From an uncultured Agathobacter sp. (GTDB lineage Bacteria; Bacillota; Clostridia; Lachnospirales; Lachnospiraceae): 33,009 nt of DNA. Every line of letters begins with the position of its first letter. Position 1 is the first letter of the stretch. Below, in pieces: positions 1 through 8,213 of this stretch. Position numbers and translations under genes: made by a program. The DNA is taken from positions 1 through 33,009 of the forward strand of contig CAKRKX010000016.1 of NCBI GenBank assembly GCA_934358675.1. Reading direction: 5' to 3'. Below the pieces are notes generated by a model, which ran no database searches, was not told the origin of the DNA, and worked only from the letters and a program-made list of their open reading frames with translations.

Positions 1-359
1 TAATAGCACATATCTCAGCCAACTATTCAAAATCGTTGGTGAAGTTAACTTGCAAATTTTCCTGAACAAAATAATTGTATGGTTCGATACCGTAACTCTG
101 AAAATACTCTAGTCATTGAAATTAATCAAAGTCCGTCGATTATAAACAAACCACTGCTAATTTTCGTAGATTATATATAATCCGGTATCGTCCGTTTGAA
201 TCTAATCTGAGCGCGGCAAACCCGAATTTGCGGCCATGTATAAGTGGGGTGGAATGGATATATAAGCGTATCTAATGATAGAGAAAATGTACACAAAAAT
301 ACTAATAAATAAAGCTTTTTTTTCTATGTGCACAAAGTCGTCCGCGTGTCTCAAATTCA
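1..359. other. AT-rich gene-less stretch upstream of the purC promoter
   Basis: No reading frame here has a plausible start, ribosome site and length. The stretch is AT-rich compared with the genes that follow. It holds a perfect 14 bp palindrome at 169-182 (GATTATATATAATC), a small hairpin at 19-39 (CCAAC/GTTGG) and another near 217-232 (GCAAA/TTTGC). An oligo-T run lies around 314-322 without a clear terminator stem. I see no RNA family I recognise. Confidence 0.5.
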
Positions 360-389
360 TTGACTTTCCAAATCCCACTGTATTATAAT
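360..389 (+). promoter_or_regulatory. sigma-A-type promoter for purC
   Basis: TTGACT at 360-365 and TATAAT at 384-389 are separated by 18 bp. This is the best promoter match upstream of purC and implies a leader of roughly 140 nt. No classical PurR box or known purine riboswitch core was recognised. Confidence 0.6.
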
Positions 390-398
390 TTTGATAGT

Positions 399-470
399 CG
401 GTTGAAGAAGCGTCTGCAGAAATGAATGCGATTCAGACGCCTGAAATGCTGACAATACTAAGTATAACCG
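399..470 (+). promoter_or_regulatory. foldable purC leader RNA, junction-like
   Basis: CGGTT (399-403) can pair with AACCG (466-470). They enclose a 7 bp hairpin GCGTCTG/CAGACGC (410-416 with 434-440) and a small ATAC/GTAT hairpin (455-458 with 462-465). The arrangement is a closed multi-helix junction between the promoter and the purC ribosome site (GGAGG at 521-525). It does not match a purine, PRPP or ppGpp riboswitch core that I can recognise. A regulatory role is inferred from position only. Confidence 0.3.
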
Positions 471-535
471 TGGATGCAGTCGATGCGAAGCGGAGTAAAG
501 AAAATTCGAAAGCATAGGATGGAGGACATAAGAAC

Positions 536-1411
536 ATGCAGGAATTTAAACCGTTCAAAGAAGGTAAAGTAAGAGAGGTATATGATAACGGAGACAGTCT
601 GATTATCGTAGCAACTGACCGTATTTCAGCATTTGATAACATCTTGAAGAACAAGATTACAGACAAGGGTGCGATTCTCACCCAGATGTCCAAGTTCTGG
701 TTTGATTTTACCAAGGATGTGGTTCCGAACCATATGCTTTCCGTTGATGTAAAAGATATGCCGGAGTTCTTCCAGCAGGAGCGTTTTGATGGCAACAGCA
801 TGATGTGCAAGAAGCTCGAGATGCTTCCGATCGAGTGTATCGTTCGTGGATATATTACAGGAAGCGGCTGGGCAAGCTACAAGGAGAACGGAACCGTTTG
901 CGGCATCAAGCTTCCGGAAGGACTTGTTGAGTCTGACAAGCTGCCTGAGCCGATCTACACACCAAGTACCAAGGCTGATCTTGGTGATCATGATGAGAAT
1001 ATCTCATTTGAGCAGTCGGTAGAAGTCCTTGAGAAGATTTATCCGGGCAAGGGACTGGATTACGCAACACAGATCAAGGATTGCACGATTGCTTTATATA
1101 AGAAGTGTGCAGAGTATGCACTTAGCAAAGGCATTATTATCGCAGATACCAAGTTTGAGTTCGGTCTCGATGAGAACGGCAAGGTTGTTTTAGGTGATGA
1201 GATGCTTACACCGGACAGCTCAAGATTCTGGCCACTCGAGGGCTACAAGCCTGGTCAGGGACAGCCTTCCTTCGACAAGCAGTATGTAAGAGACTGGCTG
1301 AAAGCAAATCCGGACAATGATTTCTTACTTCCGGAAGAAGTTGTGACCAAGACGGTTGACAAGTACAAGGAAGCTTATGAGCTTTTGACCGGAACGCCTT
1401 TTACAAGATAG
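536..1411 (+). CDS. purC: Phosphoribosylaminoimidazole-succinocarboxamide synthase (SAICAR synthetase)
   Basis: This cytosolic enzyme joins CAIR and aspartate with ATP to make SAICAR in de novo purine synthesis. The 291-residue protein is the longer form of the family; the compact E. coli-type form is about 237. The N-terminal lobe carries the GKVREVYD nucleotide-binding stretch and ATDRISAFD. The middle has PIECIVRGYITGSGW, and the C-terminal part has IIIADTKFEFGLDENG and DEMLTPDSSRFWP, all typical SAICAR synthetase blocks. The ATG at 536 is preceded by GGAGG with 10 nt spacing. purF follows after 20 nt, so the two genes are very probably co-transcribed from the promoter at 360-389. Identity is secure. 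Confidence 0.97.
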   Translation: MQEFKPFKEGKVREVYDNGDSLIIVATDRISAFDNILKNKITDKGAILTQMSKFWFDFTKDVVPNHMLSVDVKDMPEFFQQERFDGNSMMCKKLEMLPIECIVRGYITGSGWASYKENGTVCGIKLPEGLVESDKLPEPIYTPSTKADLGDHDENISFEQSVEVLEKIYPGKGLDYATQIKDCTIALYKKCAEYALSKGIIIADTKFEFGLDENGKVVLGDEMLTPDSSRFWPLEGYKPGQGQPSFDKQYVRDWLKANPDNDFLLPEEVVTKTVDKYKEAYELLTGTPFTR

Positions 1412-1431
1412 ATTACAGTTGGAGATTTAGA

Positions 1432-2919
1432 ATGAATCAGAATAAATGTTTTGACAGCACATACGACGAGGACATCCTGCACGAGGAGTGCGGTGTCTTC
1501 GGCATGTACGACTTTGACGGCAACGATGTGGCATCGTCGATCTACTATGGATTGTTCGCGCTGCAGCATCGTGGTCAGGAGAGCTGCGGTATCGCCGTCA
1601 GCGACACGAACGGACCGAAGGGAAAAGTCTTATCCTACAAGGGAATGGGACTGGTCAATGAGGTGTTTACACCGGATCACTTAGAGGATATGAAAGGCGA
1701 TATCGGTGTCGGACATGTTCGTTATTCGACCGCCGGTTCCTCGACACGCGAGAACGCGCAGCCGCTCGTGCTCAACTATGTGAAGGGAACGCTTGCGCTG
1801 GCACACAACGGTAATCTGATCAATGCGAATGAGCTTCGCCATGATCTCGAGTACACCGGCGCGATCTTCCAGACGACGATCGATTCCGAGGTGATCGCTT
1901 ACCATATCGCGCGTGAGCGACTCAATTCCAAGACAGCAGAGGAAGCCGTGCGCAGAGCATGCCAGAAGTTAAAAGGCGCTTATGCGCTCGTTGTATCGAG
2001 TCCTCGCAAGCTGATCGCCGCAAGAGATCCGTTTGGATTTAAGCCGCTTTGCATCGGCAAGCGTGACAATGCATACATCGTGACATCTGAGACCTGTGCT
2101 CTGGACACGATCGGTGCAGAGTTCGTCCGCGACGTTCTCCCGGGCGAGGTTGTTACCATTACAAAGGATAAAGGCATCGAGTCGGATCTGACGATGGCGC
2201 TTCCGAAGGAGCAGGAAGCACGATGCATTTTCGAATATATCTATTTTGCGAGACCGGACAGTCATATCGATGGTAAAAGCGTTTATGCGAGCCGTATTCA
2301 GGCAGGACGCTTCCTCGCAATGGATTCGCCGGTTGAGGCGGATCTTGTAACGGGCGTACCGGAATCCGGCAACGCAGCCGCACTCGGTTATTCACTGGAG
2401 TCTGGTATTCCGTACGGTACCGCTTTTGTCAAGAACGGATACGTTGGAAGAACCTTCATCAAGCCGAAGCAGAGCAGCCGTGAGTCGAGCGTGCAGGTAA
2501 AGCTGAATGTGCTTCGCGAGGCCGTTGCAGGCAAGCGTGTGATCATGATCGATGATTCGATCGTTCGAGGAACGACATCCGACCGTATCGTCCGCATGCT
2601 GCGTGATGCAGGTGCGACGGAGGTGCATGTAAGAATCAGTTCGCCGCCATTTTTGTGGCCTTGCTACTTTGGAACGGATATTCCGGCGAGAGAGCAGCTG
2701 ATCGCTTACAACCGTACGATCGAGGATATCCGCAAGATCATCGGTGCGGATTCGCTCGGATACCTTGGAATCGACCGTCTCTCCGAGATGGTGGAAGGAC
2801 TTCCAATCTGCAAGGGATGCTTTACCGGACAGTACCCGATGGAGCCGCCGAAAGAAGATATCCGCGGTGAATATTATGACAAGGAAATTGATCTTGAGCG
2901 CAAGATGAGCCGCTCATAA
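1432..2919 (+). CDS. purF: Amidophosphoribosyltransferase (glutamine PRPP amidotransferase)
   Basis: It catalyses the first committed step of purine synthesis, PRPP plus glutamine to phosphoribosylamine. The 495-residue protein begins with a short leader ending just before Cys20 (HEECGVFG). In this family that residue becomes the N-terminal catalytic nucleophile after propeptide cleavage. The glutamine amidotransferase domain fills about residues 20-240. The PRPP-binding motif VIMIDDSIVRGTTSDRIV lies in the C-terminal phosphoribosyltransferase domain. Late cysteines including ICKGCF fit the iron-sulfur-cluster type known from Bacillus. The gene lies 20 nt after purC. The 165 nt gap to purB holds no clear terminator, so all three genes may share one transcript. 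Confidence 0.97.
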   Translation: MNQNKCFDSTYDEDILHEECGVFGMYDFDGNDVASSIYYGLFALQHRGQESCGIAVSDTNGPKGKVLSYKGMGLVNEVFTPDHLEDMKGDIGVGHVRYSTAGSSTRENAQPLVLNYVKGTLALAHNGNLINANELRHDLEYTGAIFQTTIDSEVIAYHIARERLNSKTAEEAVRRACQKLKGAYALVVSSPRKLIAARDPFGFKPLCIGKRDNAYIVTSETCALDTIGAEFVRDVLPGEVVTITKDKGIESDLTMALPKEQEARCIFEYIYFARPDSHIDGKSVYASRIQAGRFLAMDSPVEADLVTGVPESGNAAALGYSLESGIPYGTAFVKNGYVGRTFIKPKQSSRESSVQVKLNVLREAVAGKRVIMIDDSIVRGTTSDRIVRMLRDAGATEVHVRISSPPFLWPCYFGTDIPAREQLIAYNRTIEDIRKIIGADSLGYLGIDRLSEMVEGLPICKGCFTGQYPMEPPKEDIRGEYYDKEIDLERKMSRS

Positions 2920-3084
2920 GACAAAGTTTCGGTGTTATAGAACCTGGACGGAACGGAAAACGAGGTGCCTTTGCAGAAGAACAGGATGTTTGAAGGATGA
3001 GGCAGATCGTTTTGCAAGTAAATTGTGAGTCAGATTGTGAAGGCATATGCAGGAGCATCTGATCGTTATATAAGGAGACAATAT

Positions 3085-4536
3085 ATGAGTACAGACAGAT
3101 ATACAAGCCCGCTTTCCGAGCGTTATGCAAGCAAAGAGATGCAGTACATTTTCTCACAGGATATGAAGTTCTCAACATGGAGAAAGCTTTGGATTGCTTT
3201 GGCTGAGACTGAGATGGAGCTTGGTCTTTCCGAGAACGGCAAGCCGGTCATCACCCAGGAGCAGATCGATGAGCTGAAAGCGCATGTCGATGACATCAAC
3301 TACGATGTTGCCAAGGAGCGTGAGAAACTTGTCCGCCACGATGTTATGAGCCACGTATATGCATACGGACAGCAGTGCCCGAAGGCAGCCGGTATCATCC
3401 ATCTCGGAGCGACTTCCTGCTACGTTGGAGATAACACCGATATCATCGTGATGAACGAAGCATTAAAGCTTGTACACAAGAAGCTTGTCAGCGTGATCGC
3501 AGAGCTTGCAAATTTCGCAGAGAAGTACAAGGATCAGCCGACACTGGCATTTACCCATTTCCAGCCGGCGCAGCCGACAACCGTAGGTAAGAGAGCTACA
3601 CTCTGGACACAGGAATTTTTGATGGATCTTGAGGATCTCGAGTATGTACAGAGCACACTTAAGCTTCTCGGTTCAAAGGGAACGACCGGAACACAGGCCA
3701 GCTTCTTAGAGTTATTCGACGGAGATCAGGAGACCATCGACAAGATCGATCCGATGATCGCCGAGAAGATGGGATTTAAGGCATGCTACCCGGTATCCGG
3801 ACAGACCTATTCCAGAAAAGTCGATACAAGAGTATTGAACGTCTTAGCCGGCATCGCAGCCAGCGCACATAAGATGTCCAACGATATCCGCCTTCTTCAG
3901 CATCTGAAGGAAGTGGAGGAGCCTTTCGAGAAGAACCAGATCGGATCTTCCGCTATGGCTTACAAGCGCAATCCGATGAGAAGTGAGCGTATCGCTTCCC
4001 TGTCACGTTACGTGATGGTTGACGCGTTAAATCCGGCGATCACATCCGCTACACAGTGGTTTGAGAGAACACTGGATGATTCCGCAAATAAGAGATTATC
4101 TGTACCGGAAGGATTTCTTGCAATCGACGGAATTCTTGATCTGTGCTTAAATGTTGTTGACGGACTTGTTGTATATCCGAAGGTGATCTACAAGCACTTT
4201 ATGGCAGAGATTCCGTTTATGGCAACCGAGAACATTATGATGGATGCCGTAAAGCAGGGCGGAAACCGTCAGGAGCTTCATGAGAAGATCCGTCAGCTTT
4301 CCATGGAAGCAGGCAAGACCGTGAAGGAAGAGGGCAAGGACAACAACCTTGTTGATCTGATCGCAGCAGATCCTGCATTCGGTCTGACAAAGGAACAGAT
4401 CGAAGCGAACTTGAAGCCGGAGCTTTATGTCGGACGCGCACCTCGTCAGGTGGAAGTATTCCTGCGTGATGTCGTTCGCCCGATCCTTGATGAAAACCAA
4501 GAGGAACTCGGCGTGAAAGCAGAAATCAATGTATAA
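3085..4536 (+). CDS. purB: Adenylosuccinate lyase
   Basis: It cleaves SAICAR to AICAR and adenylosuccinate to AMP, releasing fumarate in both steps. It is a fumarase/aspartase superfamily homotetramer in the cytosol. The signature QIGSSAMAYKRNPMRSE is present, as are TSCYVGDNTDI and the substrate-binding LAFTHFQPAQPTTVGKR segment. The frame is open from a GTG at 3025, but the ATG at 3085 is preferred. It has AAGGAGA at 3072-3078 just upstream and gives a 483-residue protein starting MSTDRYTSPLSERYAS, where family similarity begins. This long form resembles clostridial and eukaryotic ADSLs. It is the third gene of the purC-purF-purB cluster. Confidence 0.96.
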   Translation: MSTDRYTSPLSERYASKEMQYIFSQDMKFSTWRKLWIALAETEMELGLSENGKPVITQEQIDELKAHVDDINYDVAKEREKLVRHDVMSHVYAYGQQCPKAAGIIHLGATSCYVGDNTDIIVMNEALKLVHKKLVSVIAELANFAEKYKDQPTLAFTHFQPAQPTTVGKRATLWTQEFLMDLEDLEYVQSTLKLLGSKGTTGTQASFLELFDGDQETIDKIDPMIAEKMGFKACYPVSGQTYSRKVDTRVLNVLAGIAASAHKMSNDIRLLQHLKEVEEPFEKNQIGSSAMAYKRNPMRSERIASLSRYVMVDALNPAITSATQWFERTLDDSANKRLSVPEGFLAIDGILDLCLNVVDGLVVYPKVIYKHFMAEIPFMATENIMMDAVKQGGNRQELHEKIRQLSMEAGKTVKEEGKDNNLVDLIAADPAFGLTKEQIEANLKPELYVGRAPRQVEVFLRDVVRPILDENQEELGVKAEINV

Positions 4537-4540
4537 ATAA

Positions 4541-4639
4541 GGTGACTATTCAGATTGACGTAGAATAGCAATCCGATTCGTTATGCTTGCATATAAGAAA
4601 CGGATTTGCTTATTCTACGGAGACTCGAATAGAGTCGCC
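4541..4639. repeat. Long imperfect hairpin directly after purB
   Basis: Left-arm blocks GGTGACTATTC (4541-4551) and GTAGAATAGCAATCCG (4560-4575) mirror right-arm blocks CGGATTTGCTTATTCTAC (4601-4618) and GAATAGAGTCGCC (4627-4639), with small bulges. The whole 99 nt folds into one long stem starting 5 nt after the purB stop. The right arm can instead form a local hairpin GACTC/GAGTC (4622-4636). No T-run follows, so it is not a standard terminator. It could be a small palindromic element or an RNA-processing site. Confidence 0.65.
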
Positions 4640-4652
4640 GCCCAACATATGA

Positions 4653-4704
4653 GCAAACTTAGTTGCAGGGCAACGAGAAAGCACAACTTGTTGTGCGGGT
4701 TTGC
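4653..4704 (+). promoter_or_regulatory. Possible three-way-junction RNA in the eno leader
   Basis: GCAAAC (4653-4658) pairs with GTTTGC (4699-4704). Between them sit two hairpins, GTTGC/GCAAC (4662-4666 with 4670-4674) and a 7 bp hairpin GCACAAC/GTTGTGC (4681-4687 with 4690-4696). It lies 47 nt upstream of a terminator-like hairpin that covers the eno ribosome site, an aptamer-plus-switch arrangement. It does not match the fluoride (crcB) aptamer or another riboswitch I know. Function is inferred from layout. Confidence 0.35.
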
Positions 4705-4750
4705 GAATGTGATTGGGGGAATCTGAATGGATGAATAGATGAATAGAAAC

Positions 4751-4794
4751 AGCCTCCCCTGGTTATGCTACCAGAAAAAAGGGAGGCTGTTTTT
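4751..4794 (+). promoter_or_regulatory. Terminator-like hairpin sequestering the eno ribosome binding site
   Basis: AGCCTCCC (4751-4758) is the exact complement of GGGAGGCT (4781-4788), and TGG/CCA (4760-4762 with 4771-4773) can extend the stem. The right arm contains the eno Shine-Dalgarno GGGAGG and is followed by GTTTTT and the ATG at 4795. The same helix could act as an intrinsic terminator or hide the ribosome site. It may attenuate eno expression or simply terminate purB read-through. Confidence 0.6.
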
Positions 4795-6150
4795 ATGTCT
4801 TTAGAAATTAAAATTACAGAGATTCACGGAAGACAAATCCTCGATTCGCGAGGTAATCCGACGGTCGAGGTGGAAGTGACCGCGTTCTGCGAGGACTGCG
4901 GAAGAAAAGTGATGGGGCGCGAGTCTGTGCCGTCCGGTGCGAGTACCGGACGCTTTGAGGCAATCGAGCTGCGTGACGGTGTGGAAGAATACTTCGGACT
5001 TGGTGTGCAGAAGGTTGTGGAGCATATCAATGGACGGATACGGCAGGAACTGATCGGCATGAATGTGCTCGAACAGGTGCAGATTGACCGCAAGCTGGTG
5101 GAACTCGACGGGACCGACAACAAGGGAAATCTTGGGGCAAATGCACTGCTTGGCGTGTCACTTGCTTGTGCGCGATGTGCGGCAAATGCGTTGGAGATGC
5201 CACTGTACCGCTATCTCGGAGGAACGAATGCCAAGCGTTGGCCGATGCCGACCATGAATGTGATCAACGGCGGTGCGCATGCGAAAAACGCTTTGGATTT
5301 TCAGGAGTTTATGATCGTTCCGGTCGGTGCGGATTCATTTCCGCAGGCACTTCGGATGGGCGCGGAGGTGTATCATTTTCTTCGCCAGATCCTGCATGAA
5401 GACGGTATGCTGACGGCGATCGGAGACGAGGGCGGCTTTGCACCGGATTTCGCGGATGCGAAGGAAGTGTTTGCCTACCTGTCGCGTGCAGTCGAGAAAG
5501 CCGGATATATGGTCGGAAGCGATATCGCGTTTGCGATGGATGCGGCGGCTTCGGAATTATATAGTGATGAGGATGGCATGTACCATTTTCCGGGCGAGAC
5601 GCGTGCAAAACATTCTTTGAAATTACAGGAACACGTAAAGGGCGCGGAGAAAGCGAATTCATCGGAGATGCAGAAGACAGGGGACTCGGATGAGGTCACA
5701 CGAAGTGCGCAGGAGATGATCGCGCTCTACGAGGAACTGATCCGGGAATATCCGCTGATCTCGATCGAGGACGGACTGGATGAGAATGACTGGGACGGGT
5801 GGCAGGAGATGACAAAGCGACTCGGTGCGGAAGTGCTGCTCGTCGGTGATGATCTGTTTGTGACGAATGTGAAGCGGATCCACTGCGGACTGGATCTTGG
5901 TGTGGCGAATGCAGTGCTGATCAAGGTGAACCAGATCGGAACGCTGACCGAGGCGATGGATGCAATCGAACTGGCACAAAAAAGCGGCTACAAGGCTGTG
6001 ATCTCGCATCGTTCCGGTGAGACGGAGGATGCGTTCATCGCAGACCTTGCAGTCGCTGTCAATGCAGGCTGGATCAAGACGGGCGCGCCTTGCAGAGGCG
6101 AGCGCACCTCCAAGTATAACCAGTTGCTGCGGATCTCGGAAGAAATTTAG
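4795..6150 (+). CDS. eno: Enolase, variant with an internal insertion
   Basis: It interconverts 2-phosphoglycerate and phosphoenolpyruvate in glycolysis. The catalytic set is intact: SGAST loop near residue 48, Glu in GDEGGFAP (~212), metal ligands in AMDAAASE (~249), SIEDGLDE (~325) and GDDLF (~352), Lys in LIKVNQIGT (~377), and SHRSGETED (~405). The ATG at 4795 is chosen over an in-frame ATG at 4765 because GGGAGG lies 8 nt upstream and homology begins [20 protein letters not shown]. At 451 residues it exceeds the usual ~430. The extra length is mostly a charged segment at about residues 268-303, plus a small CEDCG insertion near residues 32-36. Either may mark a paralogue. It converges with the pilT-like gene, 2 nt between stop codons. 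Confidence 0.93.
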   Translation: MSLEIKITEIHGRQILDSRGNPTVEVEVTAFCEDCGRKVMGRESVPSGASTGRFEAIELRDGVEEYFGLGVQKVVEHINGRIRQELIGMNVLEQVQIDRKLVELDGTDNKGNLGANALLGVSLACARCAANALEMPLYRYLGGTNAKRWPMPTMNVINGGAHAKNALDFQEFMIVPVGADSFPQALRMGAEVYHFLRQILHEDGMLTAIGDEGGFAPDFADAKEVFAYLSRAVEKAGYMVGSDIAFAMDAAASELYSDEDGMYHFPGETRAKHSLKLQEHVKGAEKANSSEMQKTGDSDEVTRSAQEMIALYEELIREYPLISIEDGLDENDWDGWQEMTKRLGAEVLLVGDDLFVTNVKRIHCGLDLGVANAVLIKVNQIGTLTEAMDAIELAQKSGYKAVISHRSGETEDAFIADLAVAVNAGWIKTGAPCRGERTSKYNQLLRISEEI

Positions 6151-6152
6151 AT

Positions 6153-7214
6153 TTAGTTCAGGTTTAATCGCTTTGCCATAATCTCCGGGTTGACGGCCTC
6201 GGCGACTGCGGTATGGCGGTCGATCACACCGGCTTTAAAGAGATTGTAGATGCTGGTGTCCATCGCGATCATATTCTCGGCGGAGGACGTGTAGATGATG
6301 CCGTCGATCTGATGAACCTTGCCCTCACGGATGAGGTTGCGGATCGCCGGTGTCAGTACCATGATCTCGAAAGCCGGGACCATCTCACCGGTCACGGACG
6401 GGATAAGTTTCTGGCTGACAACCGCCTGCAGTACCGATGCGAGCTGGATCGAGATCTGATGCTGCTGGGATGCCGGAAAAGCATCGATGATACGGTCGAT
6501 CGTGTTGGCCGCGCCGATCGTATGCAGTGAGGAGAAGATCAGATGTCCGGTTTCTGCTGCGGTGACGGCGGTGTTGATCGTCTCGTAATCACGCATCTCG
6601 CCGAGCAGGATGACATCCGGGCTCTGGCGCAGTGCAGCGCGCAGGGCGGTCAGATAGCTCTCTGTGTCGGTGCTGATCTCTCTCTGGGAGACAATGCTTT
6701 TTTCATGGCGATGCAGGAACTCAAGCGGATCTTCGAGCGTGATGATGTGGTCCTCGCGCTCATGGTTGATCCGGTCGATCAGGCAGGCGAGTGTGGTTGA
6801 TTTACCGCTTCCGGCAGGTCCGGTCACGAGCACCATGCCGCGTTTGGAGTCGGCGAGGTTCATGACGGTCTCTGGAATGTGCAGCTCGCTCGGTTCCGGG
6901 AGTGTGAAGGAGATCACACGGATGACCGCGGAGTAGGAGCCGCGCTGCTTGAACGTACTTACGCGGAAACGCGATACGCCGGGGATTGCAAACGAGAAAT
7001 CATCGTCGCCGGTCTGGTCAAAATGCGAGATGTCGCGCTCTGCAAGTGCGTAGATTCCGGTTACGAATTCAAAGGTTTCCTTCGGATCCATGCGCTGATT
7101 GTCGAGTGTATTCATGATTCCCTTAGTCTTGTAGGTTAGCGGGCGTCCTGCGATCACAAAGATATCGGAGGCCGCGCGTAAAGTTGCTTCTTCTAATATT
7201 TTTCTAACATCCAT
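6153..7214 (-). CDS. PilT-like type IV pilus / type II secretion ATPase
   Basis: This is a cytoplasmic hexameric secretion ATPase of the PilT/GspE superfamily. The 353-residue protein has Walker A GPAGSGKST (~132-140), an Asp box ITLEDPLEF, Walker B VILLGEMRD and the His box GHLIFSSLHT, in the usual order. The short N-terminal domain and the GEMRD form favour PilT over the longer PilB/GspE. The frame extends to 7247, but AGGAGA just upstream of 7214 and the protein start MDVRKILEEA support the later ATG. It is the last gene of the minus-strand pilus operon, 19 nt after its predecessor. No PilB-type assembly ATPase is present here. If none exists elsewhere, this protein may drive assembly itself. 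Confidence 0.88.
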   Translation of the reverse strand: MDVRKILEEATLRAASDIFVIAGRPLTYKTKGIMNTLDNQRMDPKETFEFVTGIYALAERDISHFDQTGDDDFSFAIPGVSRFRVSTFKQRGSYSAVIRVISFTLPEPSELHIPETVMNLADSKRGMVLVTGPAGSGKSTTLACLIDRINHEREDHIITLEDPLEFLHRHEKSIVSQREISTDTESYLTALRAALRQSPDVILLGEMRDYETINTAVTAAETGHLIFSSLHTIGAANTIDRIIDAFPASQQHQISIQLASVLQAVVSQKLIPSVTGEMVPAFEIMVLTPAIRNLIREGKVHQIDGIIYTSSAENMIAMDTSIYNLFKAGVIDRHTAVAEAVNPEIMAKRLNLN

Positions 7215-7233
7215 CGTAAAATCTCCTGTCTTT

Positions 7234-7746
7234 TTATTCATTCCCAATTACTTTTAATGTATCTTCGGTATCTTCCGGAAGCTCGGTCACGGTTTCCCAA
7301 CGCGTCAGTTCGTAGTAGGCACCGCCTGAATCCGGCGGATAGACGACCACAAGCTCGACGTGTAACGTCTGGTTTGTTCCGATGTGGATCTCGTAGTTGA
7401 TGCTGAGCGTGGACGATGAGGTATCGGTCAGCTCGATCGCGAGTTCGGCGGATTTTAAATTTTTGCGGGCAAGCGCATAGTACGTGGTGCGGTTGCTGCT
7501 TTTGGCGTATGCTTTGGACAGCGTTGTGTCGATCTGCTGCAGGCGCCGCGCCGCTTCCTTTTCCGCGAGATAGTAGCGGCTTGTGCGATCTGCGACTTTT
7601 TTGGAAAGCTGATAGTCCGAGTTGGCGGTCATCAGCGCCAACGCCGCAAAAGTCACGATACAGATCATGACGAATGCGATCAGTATGGTGGAGAAGCCGA
7701 AGTTCGAAAAGCTTCTCTTGTTCAGTTCATTTTCTTTTCGCCGCAT
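7234..7746 (-). CDS. Small pilus-operon membrane protein (pseudopilin-like)
   Basis: The 170-residue protein has a basic N-terminus (MRRKENELNKRSF) followed by one hydrophobic helix at about residues 16-40 (FGFSTILIAFVMICIVTFAA). A polar extracytoplasmic domain with coiled-coil potential (KVADRTSRYYLAEKEAARRL) comes next. This is the layout of a minor pilin or PilX/GspK-like component, although a consensus prepilin cleavage site with Glu at +5 is not obvious. Its start overlaps the preceding gene's stop at 7746 and pilT follows, so it belongs to the operon. The family name is not recognised. Role in a pilus or secretion fibre is inferred from context. Confidence 0.7.
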   Translation of the reverse strand: MRRKENELNKRSFSNFGFSTILIAFVMICIVTFAALALMTANSDYQLSKKVADRTSRYYLAEKEAARRLQQIDTTLSKAYAKSSNRTTYYALARKNLKSAELAIELTDTSSSTLSINYEIHIGTNQTLHVELVVVYPPDSGGAYYELTRWETVTELPEDTEDTLKVIGNE

Positions 7747-8213
7747 CAGTCTACCCCCTTTCGCCGCGTGTCGTTGACGGCGCGCAGAGGAGTGTAGTGG
7801 CTGGCGTTCAGCTCGTAGAGCAGCGCTTTATGCTCCATCGTGCGACAGCGGATCGTCAGTGTCGCCAGCTGCGCATTGCTGCTTTTGTCGAGCTTGGCGG
7901 TAATGTAATACTGCGCCTGCCCCTTCTTGCAGTCGTTGAAATCCTTGTCCAGATATACGATCACCTTGTCGTCAAGGTTGACACTGTAAGGGTAGAACGT
8001 CAGGATATCCGCGGTCGTTCCGTCACCGGACTCAAAGATCGAGGCAACATTGCTGCAGCTCGTGACGGCCTGGTGCAGTTCACGCGTCTTCTGCGTGAGC
8101 GTATGCGTTTTGCCGAAGAATTGCAGTCCCACGACAAGAAGCGCGGAAAAAAGCAGTATATTGATCAGAATTTCCATGAGGAACAGACTGTTTTTGGAAT
8201 GTGTTTGCTTCAT
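7746..8213 (-). CDS. Prepilin-like minor pseudopilin
   Basis: The 155-residue protein starts MKQTHSKNSLFLMEILINIL. A short basic leader is followed by a hydrophobic helix (about residues 9-29) with a Glu near its start, much like the type IV prepilin N-terminus in which Glu+5 follows a cleaved leader. The globular remainder has two cysteines that could form a disulfide. The gene overlaps its upstream neighbour by 4 nt (8210-8213) and its downstream neighbour by 1 nt, strong evidence of translational coupling. It is probably a minor pilin or pseudopilin processed by a prepilin peptidase encoded outside this window. No specific family was recognised. Confidence 0.7.
   Translation of the reverse strand: MKQTHSKNSLFLMEILINILLFSALLVVGLQFFGKTHTLTQKTRELHQAVTSCSNVASIFESGDGTTADILTFYPYSVNLDDKVIVYLDKDFNDCKKGQAQYYITAKLDKSSNAQLATLTIRCRTMEHKALLYELNASHYTPLRAVNDTRRKGVD

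Noticed and set aside
3025..3084. In-frame GTG start for purB
   Set aside because: The ATG at 3085 has AAGGAGA correctly spaced and matches the family start.
4541..4704. Fluoride (crcB-type) riboswitch upstream of eno
   Set aside because: Suggested by eno biology, but the conserved GGNGAUGG and late CUGAUG-like blocks were not found.
4765..4794. In-frame upstream ATG for enolase
   Set aside because: It lies inside the hairpin loop, lacks a ribosome site and adds residues absent from the family start.
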